The notes below the pieces were generated by a model. It worked only from the letters and a program-made list of their open reading frames with translations, had not been told where the DNA came from and ran no database searches. A stretch of 64,000 nucleotides of DNA. Origin: Paraglaciecola algarum (lineage in GTDB: Bacteria > Pseudomonadota > Gammaproteobacteria > Enterobacterales > Alteromonadaceae). Positions 8,836-16,798 of the stretch are shown here, one piece after another. Made by a program: the position numbers and the translations under genes. The stretch is from positions 62,001 through 126,000 of the forward strand of contig NZ_JAKGAS010000010.1 in the NCBI RefSeq assembly GCF_021532655.1, in the 5' to 3' direction. How positions within the stretch are numbered: position 1 is the stretch's first letter; the number at the start of each line of letters is the position of its first letter.

Positions 8836-9624
8836 ATGACTAACACAATTTTAACGGCCATATCTAATAAAGTAATTAATGCTAGCCTAATAATTGCTAG
8901 TAGTTTATTGATTAGCACAAGTTTATTGGCTGAGCAGACTGACACTTCTTGGTCAGTTAAATCGACGGAAAAACAATTTGAGCAAACGAGTGAAAAAATT
9001 GAAAAATCGGCAAGTGGTGAGTTATTAATTCAAAGCATGTCTAAAGCGAATGCTACTAATATAAGTGATTCTGAAAACTCAAAAAACAGACAGCTAGCCA
9101 ATGCACGAACTCTGACCATTCGGCCTAATGCCAATAATTTAGACCAAACATTTTGGTTGTATGATGCCTGGATAACGTTTCATTCAGATCAAGACAGAGA
9201 CGGCTTTTACAATCATTTTACCGTTGAATTTGATGCTGATACCGAATTTAACCACGCTGAAGTATACGCTAGGTTGTATTTAGCTAAGGGGGAGGTGTTC
9301 AAGGAGTATCACTCAACGTCTAACTTTAATATTTATGCAGATAATAATAACGATAGCTTTGTGGTTGAAAGTGAGTTGGTAACCGGGTTTCCATCAGCTG
9401 ATTATGAGGTCTTGATTGAGTTATACGACGCTTACAATAATCAATTAGTGGCTACTTTGGATGGTACTAATGACGCTGACTTATATTTGTTACCTTTAGA
9501 AAGTGCTAATTACGAAGAAGTATACGTAGATCAAGTGGTGGTTATTCATGAAAGTGGCGGCAGCTTGGGCTGGTTTAGTTTATTACTTGTTCCGTTAGTC
9601 GCGTTAAGAAAGTATTTTCAATAA
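8836..9624 (+). CDS. Choice-of-anchor H-type surface protein with GlyGly-CTERM tail
   Basis: 262 residues with a strong ribosome site (AAGGAG) before the ATG. The N-terminus has a signal peptide ending near LLAEQ. The middle (about 95-230) is a beta-rich region with FWLYDAWITFHSDQDRDGFYN and TVEFDADTEF, which I recall as the 'choice-of-anchor H' type found in Shewanella and Alteromonas. The C-terminus SGGSLGWFSLLL...ALRKYFQ is a GlyGly-CTERM tail: a glycine pair, a hydrophobic helix and basic residues. In known systems rhombosortase cuts it and the protein leaves by type II secretion. No rhombosortase gene is in the window. The molecular function is unknown. Confidence 0.75.
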   Translation: MTNTILTAISNKVINASLIIASSLLISTSLLAEQTDTSWSVKSTEKQFEQTSEKIEKSASGELLIQSMSKANATNISDSENSKNRQLANARTLTIRPNANNLDQTFWLYDAWITFHSDQDRDGFYNHFTVEFDADTEFNHAEVYARLYLAKGEVFKEYHSTSNFNIYADNNNDSFVVESELVTGFPSADYEVLIELYDAYNNQLVATLDGTNDADLYLLPLESANYEEVYVDQVVVIHESGGSLGWFSLLLVPLVALRKYFQ

Positions 9625-9672
9625 AGTTTTTCGCTGCTTTACATGTCGACAACACAGAATCAATAGAAACCA

Positions 9673-9697
9673 ATGCCCAGCTAAATTAGCTGGGCAT
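9673..9697. terminator. Bidirectional terminator between convergent genes
   Basis: Perfect 12-base inverted repeat ATGCCCAGCTAA/TTAGCTGGGCAT with a single central base, followed on the plus strand by TTGTTATTGTTTTT. It sits between the end of the GlyGly-CTERM gene (9624, plus) and the end of the Arc-like gene (9701, minus), so it could stop transcription from the plus side and perhaps from both. Confidence 0.75.
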
Positions 9698-9700
9698 TTG

Positions 9701-9910
9701 TTATTGTTTTTCTGGATTATTCGGATCTTCTATGTCTTCCACTATGGTTGTCATTTTTTGCACTAATTTAACCCGTTTGTGCTTAACTAGTGCATCCCGC
9801 AGTACAAATTCAATTTGAGCATTGACACTGCGTAGGTCATCATCGGCCCAACGTTGCATAGCTGCTAGTACGTCGGCATTGATCCTTAATGGAAATGCTT
9901 TTTTAGACAT
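9701..9910 (-). CDS. Small Arc-type ribbon-helix-helix DNA-binding protein
   Basis: 69 residues. The N-terminal KAFPLRINADVLAAMQRWA followed by DLRSVNAQIEFVLRDAL matches the ribbon-helix-helix fold of Arc/MetJ-like regulators: a short beta strand that reads DNA, then two helices. It is 26 bases downstream of the SPFH gene on the same strand, an arrangement common in gammaproteobacteria, and probably regulates that operon. A perfect palindrome in front of the SPFH gene (10809-10825) is a candidate operator. The acidic tail (VEDIEDPNNPEKQ) is not part of the fold. Confidence 0.75.
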   Translation of the reverse strand: MSKKAFPLRINADVLAAMQRWADDDLRSVNAQIEFVLRDALVKHKRVKLVQKMTTIVEDIEDPNNPEKQ

Positions 9911-9936
9911 GGTTATACTTCTTTTTCCCAGAATAA

Positions 9937-10794
9937 TTAATACAAGCTGCCACTATTGACTATGGGTTGGGCGTTCTTATCACCGCACAAAACTACAAGT
10001 AAATTACTCACCATCATGGCTTTACGCTCTTCATCCAAATCCACCACGTTTTGAGCTTTGAGCCTATCTAAGGCCATTTCAACCATACCAACCGCGCCTT
10101 CCACTATTTTACTACGAGCGGCAATAATAGCGGTGGCTTGTTGCCTTTGTAACATGGCGCTGGCAATTTCTGGCGCATAGGCTAAATGACTAATTTTAGA
10201 TTCATGCACAGTTAGCCCAGCTTTGCCTAAACGTTCTTGTACTTCTCGTTTAAGTTTTTCTGAAACTTCTAAAGGATGGCTTCTAAGAGCTACGTCAGAC
10301 TCATTGTCAGATTGTGGATCGTAGGAATAACTGCTGGCCAAATTTCGCAAGGCTGATTCACTTTGTATAGTGACGTAACTTTCGTAATCATCTACTTCAA
10401 ACATAGCTTCAGCTGAATCGGTTACAGACCATACAACGATAGTGGCGATCTCAATAGGATTGCCTAAATTGTCGTTCACTTTAATTTTTGCTGATTCAAA
10501 GTTTCTGATCCTTAATGATACCGTCTTACGCATGAAAAATGGGATCGTCCAGCGTAAGCCATTGCGTTTTTCAGTCCCCACATAACTACCAAATAAGGTC
10601 ATAACTTTAGCTTGATTTGGTTGCACCATAAAAAATCCACCCCAACAAATTAAGGTTAATACAGAGCCTATTATGCCAATGATAATGTTTGTTTGACTGA
10701 ACAACACATAACCAAATACAACTTGTAGTAAAGGTAATACGGCAAAAAACGCTAAGTAACCATTAATTGAAAACCCTTTTTTCTCAGTAATCAT
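9937..10794 (-). CDS. SPFH/Band 7 membrane protein
   Basis: 285 residues. Two N-terminal hydrophobic segments (about 10-29 and 32-56) are followed by an SPFH (stomatin/prohibitin/flotillin/HflK) domain at about 57-235, with VQPNQAKVMTLFGSYVGTEKRNGLRW at its start and the typical IATIVVWSVTDSAEAMF and LAYAPEIASAMLQRQQA blocks. Such proteins form ring-like scaffolds at the inner membrane. This one has no NfeD partner next to it; its only operon partner is the Arc-like regulator downstream. The substrate or role is not known. Confidence 0.85.
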   Translation of the reverse strand: MITEKKGFSINGYLAFFAVLPLLQVVFGYVLFSQTNIIIGIIGSVLTLICWGGFFMVQPNQAKVMTLFGSYVGTEKRNGLRWTIPFFMRKTVSLRIRNFESAKIKVNDNLGNPIEIATIVVWSVTDSAEAMFEVDDYESYVTIQSESALRNLASSYSYDPQSDNESDVALRSHPLEVSEKLKREVQERLGKAGLTVHESKISHLAYAPEIASAMLQRQQATAIIAARSKIVEGAVGMVEMALDRLKAQNVVDLDEERKAMMVSNLLVVLCGDKNAQPIVNSGSLY

Positions 10795-11103
10795 GTTTAT
10801 CTCTTTTTGATATCATTATGATATCTAAATGTTAGGCTTGGTTTTTAAATTAAGCAAGCACTTTATATAAGCCATTATGTAAAAAATTATTTTTACTTTT
10901 ATGCAAAATAGTTAAGTAATTGGTTTGTATATAAAAAGGGGAATAGTTATTGCTTTAAACCAGACCGTATGGTCAATAAACGGATCGGAAAAGGCTTAAG
11001 TTCGCTAGCTTGTCATTAAATTGACATAAAAAGCTAGGAACATTACGCCCACAGTTTTTACAGTTTAATGCTAGATACTCGACTTAACTTACAAGGAATA
11101 AAT
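10795..11103. other. Divergent intergenic region between SPFH gene and nuclease gene
   Basis: 309 bases without a gene. It holds a perfect palindrome near the SPFH start (listed separately). A shorter dyad, GACC-GTAT-GGTC, lies at 10963-10974 and resembles TetR-type half-sites. A good -35 box, TTGACA, is at 11021-11026 in front of the nuclease gene, but I see no convincing -10 at 16-18 bases from it. The region is AT-rich. Confidence 0.5.
10809..10825. promoter_or_regulatory. Palindrome, candidate operator of the SPFH/Arc operon
   Basis: GATATCAT-T-ATGATATC is a perfect 8+1+8 palindrome that ends 15 bases upstream of the SPFH start codon, where it would overlap the promoter or leader. The downstream gene of the same operon encodes an Arc-type repressor, a family that binds short symmetric sites, so autoregulation is a reasonable inference. 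Confidence 0.45.
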
Positions 11104-14100
11104 ATGAAATTTAGATTTTCAACGTTGGCGGCGTTGATGCTTGGGTCTTCGGCGCAAGCTAATGACCTCGTCATCACGGGAGTTATTGATGGGCCGCTTT
11201 CAGGAGGCACTCCCAAAGCAGTAGAAATTTTTGTTCTCAACGATATTACTGATTTATCAGTTTGTGGTTTGGGATCCGCGAATAATGGTAATGGAGGGGG
11301 GATACAAGAATACACTTTTAACAGTGGCGCAGTATCGGCAGGTAGTTATATCTATATATCTAGTGAAAGTGTCGGTTTTGAAGCATTTATGGGATTTCAA
11401 CCTACTGATACCTCAGGAGCAATGTCGGTAAACGGTGATGATGCAATTGAATTGTTTTGTAATGGTGCAGTGGTTGATACTTTTGGTGAAATAGACGTAG
11501 ATGGCACTGGTACCGCATGGGAATATTTAGACGGCTGGGCATATCGTTCCACTAACACAGGACCAGATGGTGAAACCTTTGTTTTAGGGAATTGGTCATT
11601 TAGCGGAAAAAATGCTCTAGATGGTGAGTCATCAAACGCAACTGCTACGACCGGGTTTCCACTTAAATCTTTTGCTGAGGGTAATGGTAATGACTCGGGG
11701 GATGGAAATGAAGAGCCACAAGACGGCAATGAAGGTTCGGATCCAGTAAATACTGATGTGATAAGTGGCAATGTGTGCACAAATTGTCCTGACGTACCAA
11801 AAATTAAAGACCTTAGTCTGTTTGATGCTTCAAGTTATTATGCCGCAGCGCAAGTAGAAGTTGATGCTAATTCAACAGCCGCTACGATAAAACTGGCTAT
11901 TAACGACATTATTTCAACGGGTCATAAAAATTTGACTTATTCAGATGTGTGGACCGCTTTAACCTACACAGATGAGGATCCAGCCAATACTAATAATGTT
12001 ACATTATGGTATAGCAATCGTTCGCAAGCCAAATCAACTAATGGCAGTGGCAGTGCGAGTTCTAATCCTGATAATTGGAACCGTGAACACTCTTGGCCTA
12101 AAAGTCATGGTTTTTCAAGTTCATCTCTAGAAGCCTATACCGATATTCATCACTTAAGACCCACAGATATTAGTATTAATAGTTCACGTGGTAATTTAGA
12201 TTTTGATAACAGTGATAACCCTCTTTCTGAAAGTCCTTTAAATCGTGTAGATAGTGATTCTTTTGAACCAAGAGACGATATCAAAGGTGATGTAGCCCGT
12301 ATGATGTTTTATATGGATACCCGTTATGAAGGTTTTGGTTCTGATGCGACTCCTGATTTGGAATTGGTAAATCGGTTAACTACCACCAACGAAAGTAAAT
12401 TAGGTATGTTGTGTACTTTAAACGCTTGGCATGCTGCAGATCCAGTGGATGACGCCGAACGTACTCGTAACAATAGAATTTACGAATTACAAGGTAACCG
12501 TAACCCTTACACTGACAATCCGGCCTGGGTAGATATTTTGTATCCAGCGACAGATTGTAATTCCAATGGTGGGGACAATGGCGAGCCTAGCGATGGTAAT
12601 GACGGAGACACTGGGACGGGTGAAGAAGAGCCGGTCGATAACGGATCTTCTGTCACATCAGATATCATCATCAGTGGTGTAATTGATGGTCCTTTAAGTG
12701 GCGGCATTCCTAAAGCTGTTGAAATATATGTTGTAAATGATATCGATGACTTAAGTGTGTGTGGTGTAGGTTTTGCCAATAATGGTGGTGGTTCTGACGG
12801 ACAAGAATTTACCTTTAATGCCGTTTCTGCCAGTGCTGGTGATTTTATTTACGTTGCATCTGAAACCACTGGGTTTACTAATTTCTTTGGTTTTGCCCCA
12901 GATTATGAAAATTCTGTAGCTAGTATTAATGGTGATGACGCCATTGAACTGTACTGTGCTGGTGAGGTGGTTGATACATTTGGTGATATTGAGGTAGATG
13001 GCACCGGTGAAGCTTGGGAATACCTGGATGGCTGGGCATATCGTGTTGCCAATACAGGCCCAGATGGAAGTACTTTTGTATTAGCTAATTGGAATTTCAG
13101 TGGCAAAAACGCCTTAGATGGTACAAGTGATAATGACTCTGCTAACCCTGCTTTTCCATTAGGCAGTTTTTATGTTGAAGAAAAGTTAATTATTACAGGC
13201 GTGGTTGATGCGTCTTTGTCTGGCGGTACTCCAAAAGTTATCGAGTTTTTTGCGGCCACAGATATTCAAGACCTGAGTGTGTTTGGTTTTGGCTCTGCTA
13301 ATAATGGTGGTGGTTCCGACGGCCAAGAGTACACTTTTTCTGGCTCAGCCAATAAAGGTGATTATTTTTACATTGCCTCTGAATCGACAAATTTTGAAGC
13401 ATTTTTTGGTTTTGCGCCAACTGATACTTCTGGTGCAGCTAGCATAAATGGTGATGATGCTATCGAGCTATTTAAAAATGGTGCAGTGGTTGATGTATTT
13501 GGTGATATCAATACAGACGGCTCAGGAACTGCTTGGGAATACTTGGATGGTTGGGCTTCGAGAAAGGTTAATACTGGCCCTGATGGTGCTAGCTTTAACA
13601 TAGATAACTGGGTGTTTAGTGGTATAAATGTTTTAGACGGTCAAAGCACTAACGATACTGCTACTACTCCTTTCCCTATTGGTTCTTTCTCAGGAACGGG
13701 CAACAATGGTGGAAGCGGTGGTGAAGAGCCATCGGCTGATTTAGGTGTGTGTGCTGACCCAACTACTTTGATTAGCGCTATTCAAGGTAGTGGTGATGTA
13801 TCTCCTTTAGAGGGGCAAGCTCATGTTGTTGAAGCAATAGTAACGGGAGTTTATGCAAACTTTAATGGATTCTTTGTGCAAGAAGAAGATGCCGATATGG
13901 ACGCAGATAGCCAAACATCAGAAGGTTTATTTGTATTTTATACTGGAGATTTACCAAGTGTAGGCAGTGTTGTACGTGTTAAAGGAGAAGTTGAAGAGTT
14001 TTTTGATAAAACCCAATTAAAAGCATCCGAAACCCTTTTAACATGCGGCACTCAAATCGCATCTACTACTCCTTTGATTTTGCCCTTTAGTTCTGCAAAT

Positions 14101-15672
14101 GACATTGAAACTTTAGAAGGTATGTTAGTCACAAGTGCACAAGAACTAGTGGTAACCAATACCTTTGAATTGGCACGTTACGGGCAAACAAGCTTGTCGT
14201 CTAAGTTGTTGTTTCAACCGACCAATGTTCATGTACCAGGTTCTCAACAGGCCATTGATTTAGCGGCTACTAATGCGTTAGATCAAATTATATTGGCTGA
14301 TGATTCGAGTGAGCAAAATCCAGAAGTTATCCCGTATCCTACTGGCAATTTGTCTGCGACTAATTCATTGAGATTGGGTGATACAGTAGCAAGCTTAACG
14401 GGTGTGGTTGATTATAGTTTTGGTGATTTTGTTATTTTACCAACTACTGAACCAAGTTTTGTCAATACCAACCAAAGAACTAGTGCACCTGATTTAAATC
14501 TAGGTAACTTAAAAGTAGCAAGTTTAAATGTACTTAACTATTTCACTACCTTAAATATTTCAGGTAATACCTGTGGGCCAAGTGCATTAGGTTGTAGAGG
14601 TGCAGAAAGTGCTGAAGAATTCACTCGTCAAAAAGCCAAAACGGTTGCGGCGATTGTGGCTATGGATGCAGATATCTTAGGATTAATGGAAATCGAAAAT
14701 AGTGGGACTAATGAAGGCTCTGCTATTGCTGATTTAGTCGCTGGTATAAACGCTGAGATGGGTGCCGGCACCTATGCAGTTGTCGATACAGCTGGTCCAG
14801 TTGGCACAGATGCTATAACCGTTGCATTGATCTACAAGCCAGCCAAAGTGTCATTGGTAGGTGCGTTAGGTATATTAGATAGCAGTAACTCAATTACAGA
14901 TGCAAATGGTCCACTATTTGTCGATACTAAAAATCGTCCAGCGTTAGTGCAGAAGTTTGCTTTAACTGAAAACGGCGAAGAGTTAGTGGTGAGTGTCAAT
15001 CACTTCAAATCAAAAGGCTCAGGCTGTGGTGTGGGTGATGACGATTTAACAACGGGTCAAGGAAACTGTAATTTAACTCGAACTCGCGCTGCACAAGCAT
15101 TAACTGCCTTCATTGCAGCTAATTTTGCTGATACGCCAACACTCATTTTAGGTGATTTAAACGCTTATGCTAAAGAAGATCCTATTACTCAAATTGAATC
15201 TGCTGGTTATACCAATCTAGTGAATTATTTTGGTGGTGATAAAGCCTATTCCTATTCATTTGATGGACAGTTAGGCACTTTAGATCATGCATTAGCTAAC
15301 AATAAAGCCTTAGCTAAAGTGGTGGATGTAACTGAGTGGCACATTAACGCTGATGAGCCAATTGCCCTTGATTACAACACTAACTTCAAAAAAGCCAATC
15401 ATATAACAGATTATTATGCGCCAGATGCTTACCGCATGTCTGATCATGATCCTGTGTTGATTGCATTACAGTTTGATCTTGCTGCTATTTTAGGGGACTT
15501 GGATGGTGACGGAGACGTAGATACTTTAGACGTTCGCTTGTTCCAAATAGGTGTCAGAAATGGCGAAATCACTGATTTAAATTTCGATTTCAATAACGAT
15601 GGTGCGGTGAATACTCGTGATGTACGTGGCTTCACTGGATTATGTACTCGTGCTAGATGTTCAACTAATTAA
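11104..15672 (+). CDS. Secreted multidomain nuclease: endonuclease I plus ExeM/NucH-type nuclease, with C-terminal dockerin
   Basis: 1522 residues; start ATG at 11104 chosen because AAGGAA lies 7 bases upstream and a signal peptide (MKFRF...SSAQA) begins there. Domains: lamin-tail-like (LTD) domain about 20-190; acidic Gly/Asp linker; endonuclease I (EndA/NucM) domain about 231-484 with NWNREHSWPKSHG and DIHHLRP; linker; two more LTD copies about 519-688 and 693-864; OB-fold-like region about 880-1120; exonuclease-endonuclease-phosphatase (ExeM/NucH) domain about 1136-1458 with LMEIEN, VNHFKSKG, LGDLNAY, TLDHAL and SDHDPVL; and a type I dockerin about 1462-1516 with two calcium loops, DLDGDGDVDTLD and DFNNDGAVNTRD. 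Both nuclease active sites look intact. It would degrade extracellular DNA. ExeM relatives usually end in GlyGly-CTERM; this one ends in a dockerin instead. Confidence 0.9.
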   Translation: MKFRFSTLAALMLGSSAQANDLVITGVIDGPLSGGTPKAVEIFVLNDITDLSVCGLGSANNGNGGGIQEYTFNSGAVSAGSYIYISSESVGFEAFMGFQPTDTSGAMSVNGDDAIELFCNGAVVDTFGEIDVDGTGTAWEYLDGWAYRSTNTGPDGETFVLGNWSFSGKNALDGESSNATATTGFPLKSFAEGNGNDSGDGNEEPQDGNEGSDPVNTDVISGNVCTNCPDVPKIKDLSLFDASSYYAAAQVEVDANSTAATIKLAINDIISTGHKNLTYSDVWTALTYTDEDPANTNNVTLWYSNRSQAKSTNGSGSASSNPDNWNREHSWPKSHGFSSSSLEAYTDIHHLRPTDISINSSRGNLDFDNSDNPLSESPLNRVDSDSFEPRDDIKGDVARMMFYMDTRYEGFGSDATPDLELVNRLTTTNESKLGMLCTLNAWHAADPVDDAERTRNNRIYELQGNRNPYTDNPAWVDILYPATDCNSNGGDNGEPSDGNDGDTGTGEEEPVDNGSSVTSDIIISGVIDGPLSGGIPKAVEIYVVNDIDDLSVCGVGFANNGGGSDGQEFTFNAVSASAGDFIYVASETTGFTNFFGFAPDYENSVASINGDDAIELYCAGEVVDTFGDIEVDGTGEAWEYLDGWAYRVANTGPDGSTFVLANWNFSGKNALDGTSDNDSANPAFPLGSFYVEEKLIITGVVDASLSGGTPKVIEFFAATDIQDLSVFGFGSANNGGGSDGQEYTFSGSANKGDYFYIASESTNFEAFFGFAPTDTSGAASINGDDAIELFKNGAVVDVFGDINTDGSGTAWEYLDGWASRKVNTGPDGASFNIDNWVFSGINVLDGQSTNDTATTPFPIGSFSGTGNNGGSGGEEPSADLGVCADPTTLISAIQGSGDVSPLEGQAHVVEAIVTGVYANFNGFFVQEEDADMDADSQTSEGLFVFYTGDLPSVGSVVRVKGEVEEFFDKTQLKASETLLTCGTQIASTTPLILPFSSANDIETLEGMLVTSAQELVVTNTFELARYGQTSLSSKLLFQPTNVHVPGSQQAIDLAATNALDQIILADDSSEQNPEVIPYPTGNLSATNSLRLGDTVASLTGVVDYSFGDFVILPTTEPSFVNTNQRTSAPDLNLGNLKVASLNVLNYFTTLNISGNTCGPSALGCRGAESAEEFTRQKAKTVAAIVAMDADILGLMEIENSGTNEGSAIADLVAGINAEMGAGTYAVVDTAGPVGTDAITVALIYKPAKVSLVGALGILDSSNSITDANGPLFVDTKNRPALVQKFALTENGEELVVSVNHFKSKGSGCGVGDDDLTTGQGNCNLTRTRAAQALTAFIAANFADTPTLILGDLNAYAKEDPITQIESAGYTNLVNYFGGDKAYSYSFDGQLGTLDHALANNKALAKVVDVTEWHINADEPIALDYNTNFKKANHITDYYAPDAYRMSDHDPVLIALQFDLAAILGDLDGDGDVDTLDVRLFQIGVRNGEITDLNFDFNNDGAVNTRDVRGFTGLCTRARCSTN

Positions 15673-15685
15673 GAGGTAACCGAAC

Positions 15686-16234
15686 ATGAAAAAATTAATT
15701 ACAACTTTAAGCTTAACTTTCACTCTCGCTTTGGCACTTGCGTTTAACGCAAGTGCCGGGCTTATCACTAACGAAACCGTAAGTGGAGACAAACTAACTG
15801 TTGAATTTCGTTTAGATAATGCGAATCCTGACTTGTATGACTTTGTTTTCGACTTTGCATTTGACCAAACAGCTTTAACAGTAGATAGCCTATTTGGTTT
15901 AGGTGGATTTGAAGCTAACGCGGCGATTGATACTGAGTTTTTTGTCGATGGATTTGAGTTTGCACCTGGTATTTTTGAAGTATACGGTTTTGCATACTTT
16001 GCAGATTGGGCAACACGATTAGGTACAGATTTGTTACTTGGTACTGCTCAATTTGATATTGCACAAGGCGCAAATTTAGCCAATTCAAACTTTACAGTAG
16101 ATTATGTCGAAACCTATGATGTGATTGGTAATGAGATATCTGCCGCTGCCGAAGTGTCTGCTCCATCAGCCTTAGCTTTATTAGCTTTTGGAATGTTAGC
16201 TATAGTCAGAATCCGTAGCAAACAAAACAGCTAA
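15686..16234 (+). CDS. Cohesin-like surface protein with PEP-CTERM-like anchor
   Basis: 182 residues, 13 bases after the dockerin nuclease, with AGAGGT before the ATG, so almost certainly co-transcribed. A signal peptide covers 1-25 (cut after NASA). Residues about 26-150 look like a cohesin/CBM-type beta-sandwich: SGDKLTVEFRLDNANPDLYD, FDFAFDQTALTVDSL, LLGTAQFDIAQG and VETYDVIGNEI match the beginning, middle and end of cohesin modules. The tail VSAPSALALLAFGMLAIV then RIRSK resembles a PEP-CTERM sorting signal with the PEP triad replaced by APS. Inferred role: anchored receptor for the dockerin of the upstream nuclease. The cohesin assignment is by eye and needs a profile search. Confidence 0.6.
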   Translation: MKKLITTLSLTFTLALALAFNASAGLITNETVSGDKLTVEFRLDNANPDLYDFVFDFAFDQTALTVDSLFGLGGFEANAAIDTEFFVDGFEFAPGIFEVYGFAYFADWATRLGTDLLLGTAQFDIAQGANLANSNFTVDYVETYDVIGNEISAAAEVSAPSALALLAFGMLAIVRIRSKQNS

Positions 16235-16255
16235 GTTTTATGTTTCCAATAAAAA

Positions 16256-16287
16256 GGCGATGAGTTTCTGACTTATCGTCTTTTTTT
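16256..16287 (+). terminator. Terminator of the nuclease/cohesin operon
   Basis: Stem GGCGATGAGT/ACTTATCGTC (10 pairs, two of them G-U), loop TTCTG, then seven T residues. It lies 22 bases after the cohesin-like gene and closes the two-gene operon. Confidence 0.8.
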
Positions 16288-16338
16288 GTGCTTGTAGTTC
16301 GGCTAATAAGACGTCGAACATAAATTATCTATTGACTT

Positions 16339-16361
16339 TTTATACAGTGGTTTATACAGTG
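16339..16361 (+). promoter_or_regulatory. Direct repeats with LexA-like half-sites upstream of yebG
   Basis: The 11-mer TTTATACAGTG occurs twice with one base between the copies. ATACAGT is the right half of the gammaproteobacterial SOS box (CTGT-N8-ACAG), and yebG is an SOS gene in E. coli. A canonical inverted SOS box is not present: the left partner of the second copy is ACAG rather than CTGT. A TTGACT -35-like box is at 16332-16337. Confidence 0.4.
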
Positions 16362-16458
16362 TTTATAATTAAACAATTTGACTGTTTTAACTGTAACCCG
16401 CTACTTTTAGTATTTGTGTTATGGTTATAAAGTAGCCAGTGACGGGAGAGTAAATATT

Positions 16459-16749
16459 ATGACTGTAATTACACGTTATGTAGTTGAGCACAAAGGGGTA
16501 GAGAAGTTTGTGACAGCAGATAAAAAAGAAGCCGATCAATACGACAAAATGTTAGATGTTGCCGATAATTTAGGTGAATATATTCAGGGCAAAGGCATTG
16601 CTTTAGAGCCTAAGGTGTTAGAAGACCTTTCAATCATGTTGTCCAAAAATAAAGACTCGTTAAGCAAATTATTGAAAGGTACCACGGCAGAATCTTTGTT
16701 AACGACCGAAACCGCCGAAGTGGTCAAGATCGATAAGAAAAAAGCCTAG
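16459..16749 (+). CDS. yebG: YebG-family DNA-damage-inducible protein
   Basis: 96 residues from the ATG at 16459, which has GGGAGAG 9 bases upstream; an upstream in-frame ATG would add a 15-residue tail without family similarity. The sequence MTVITRYVVEHKGVEKFVTADKKEADQYDKMLD follows E. coli YebG closely, and the C-terminus is lysine-rich. YebG is a small SOS-regulated protein of unknown biochemical role. The region in front carries LexA-like half-sites as direct repeats. A small GCCTAG/CTAGGC hairpin overlaps the stop and may act as terminator. Confidence 0.88.
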   Translation: MTVITRYVVEHKGVEKFVTADKKEADQYDKMLDVADNLGEYIQGKGIALEPKVLEDLSIMLSKNKDSLSKLLKGTTAESLLTTETAEVVKIDKKKA

Positions 16750-16798
16750 TTCAGCCTAGGCGTTGTTTATTTTTGCTATGCCAATTTTTATTCAGGCG

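Noticed and set aside
10963..10974. GACC-GTAT-GGTC dyad as a TetR operator
   Set aside because: Too short and no TetR gene in the window; chance is likely in a 309-base gap.
11021..11049. Complete sigma-70 promoter before the nuclease gene
   Set aside because: TTGACA is good but no acceptable -10 hexamer lies 16-18 bases downstream.
11068..11103. Earlier ATG for the large nuclease at 11068
   Set aside because: It would put 12 residues ahead of a clear signal peptide; AAGGAA is correctly spaced only for the ATG at 11104.
11397..11780. 127-codon antisense frame in the nuclease gene
   Set aside because: Similar antisense frames appear at each LTD copy, as expected from a repeated coding sequence, so they are shadows.
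16332..16369. Canonical SOS box before yebG
   Set aside because: No CTGT-N8-ACAG is present; only right-half repeats occur, so it is reported as half-sites.
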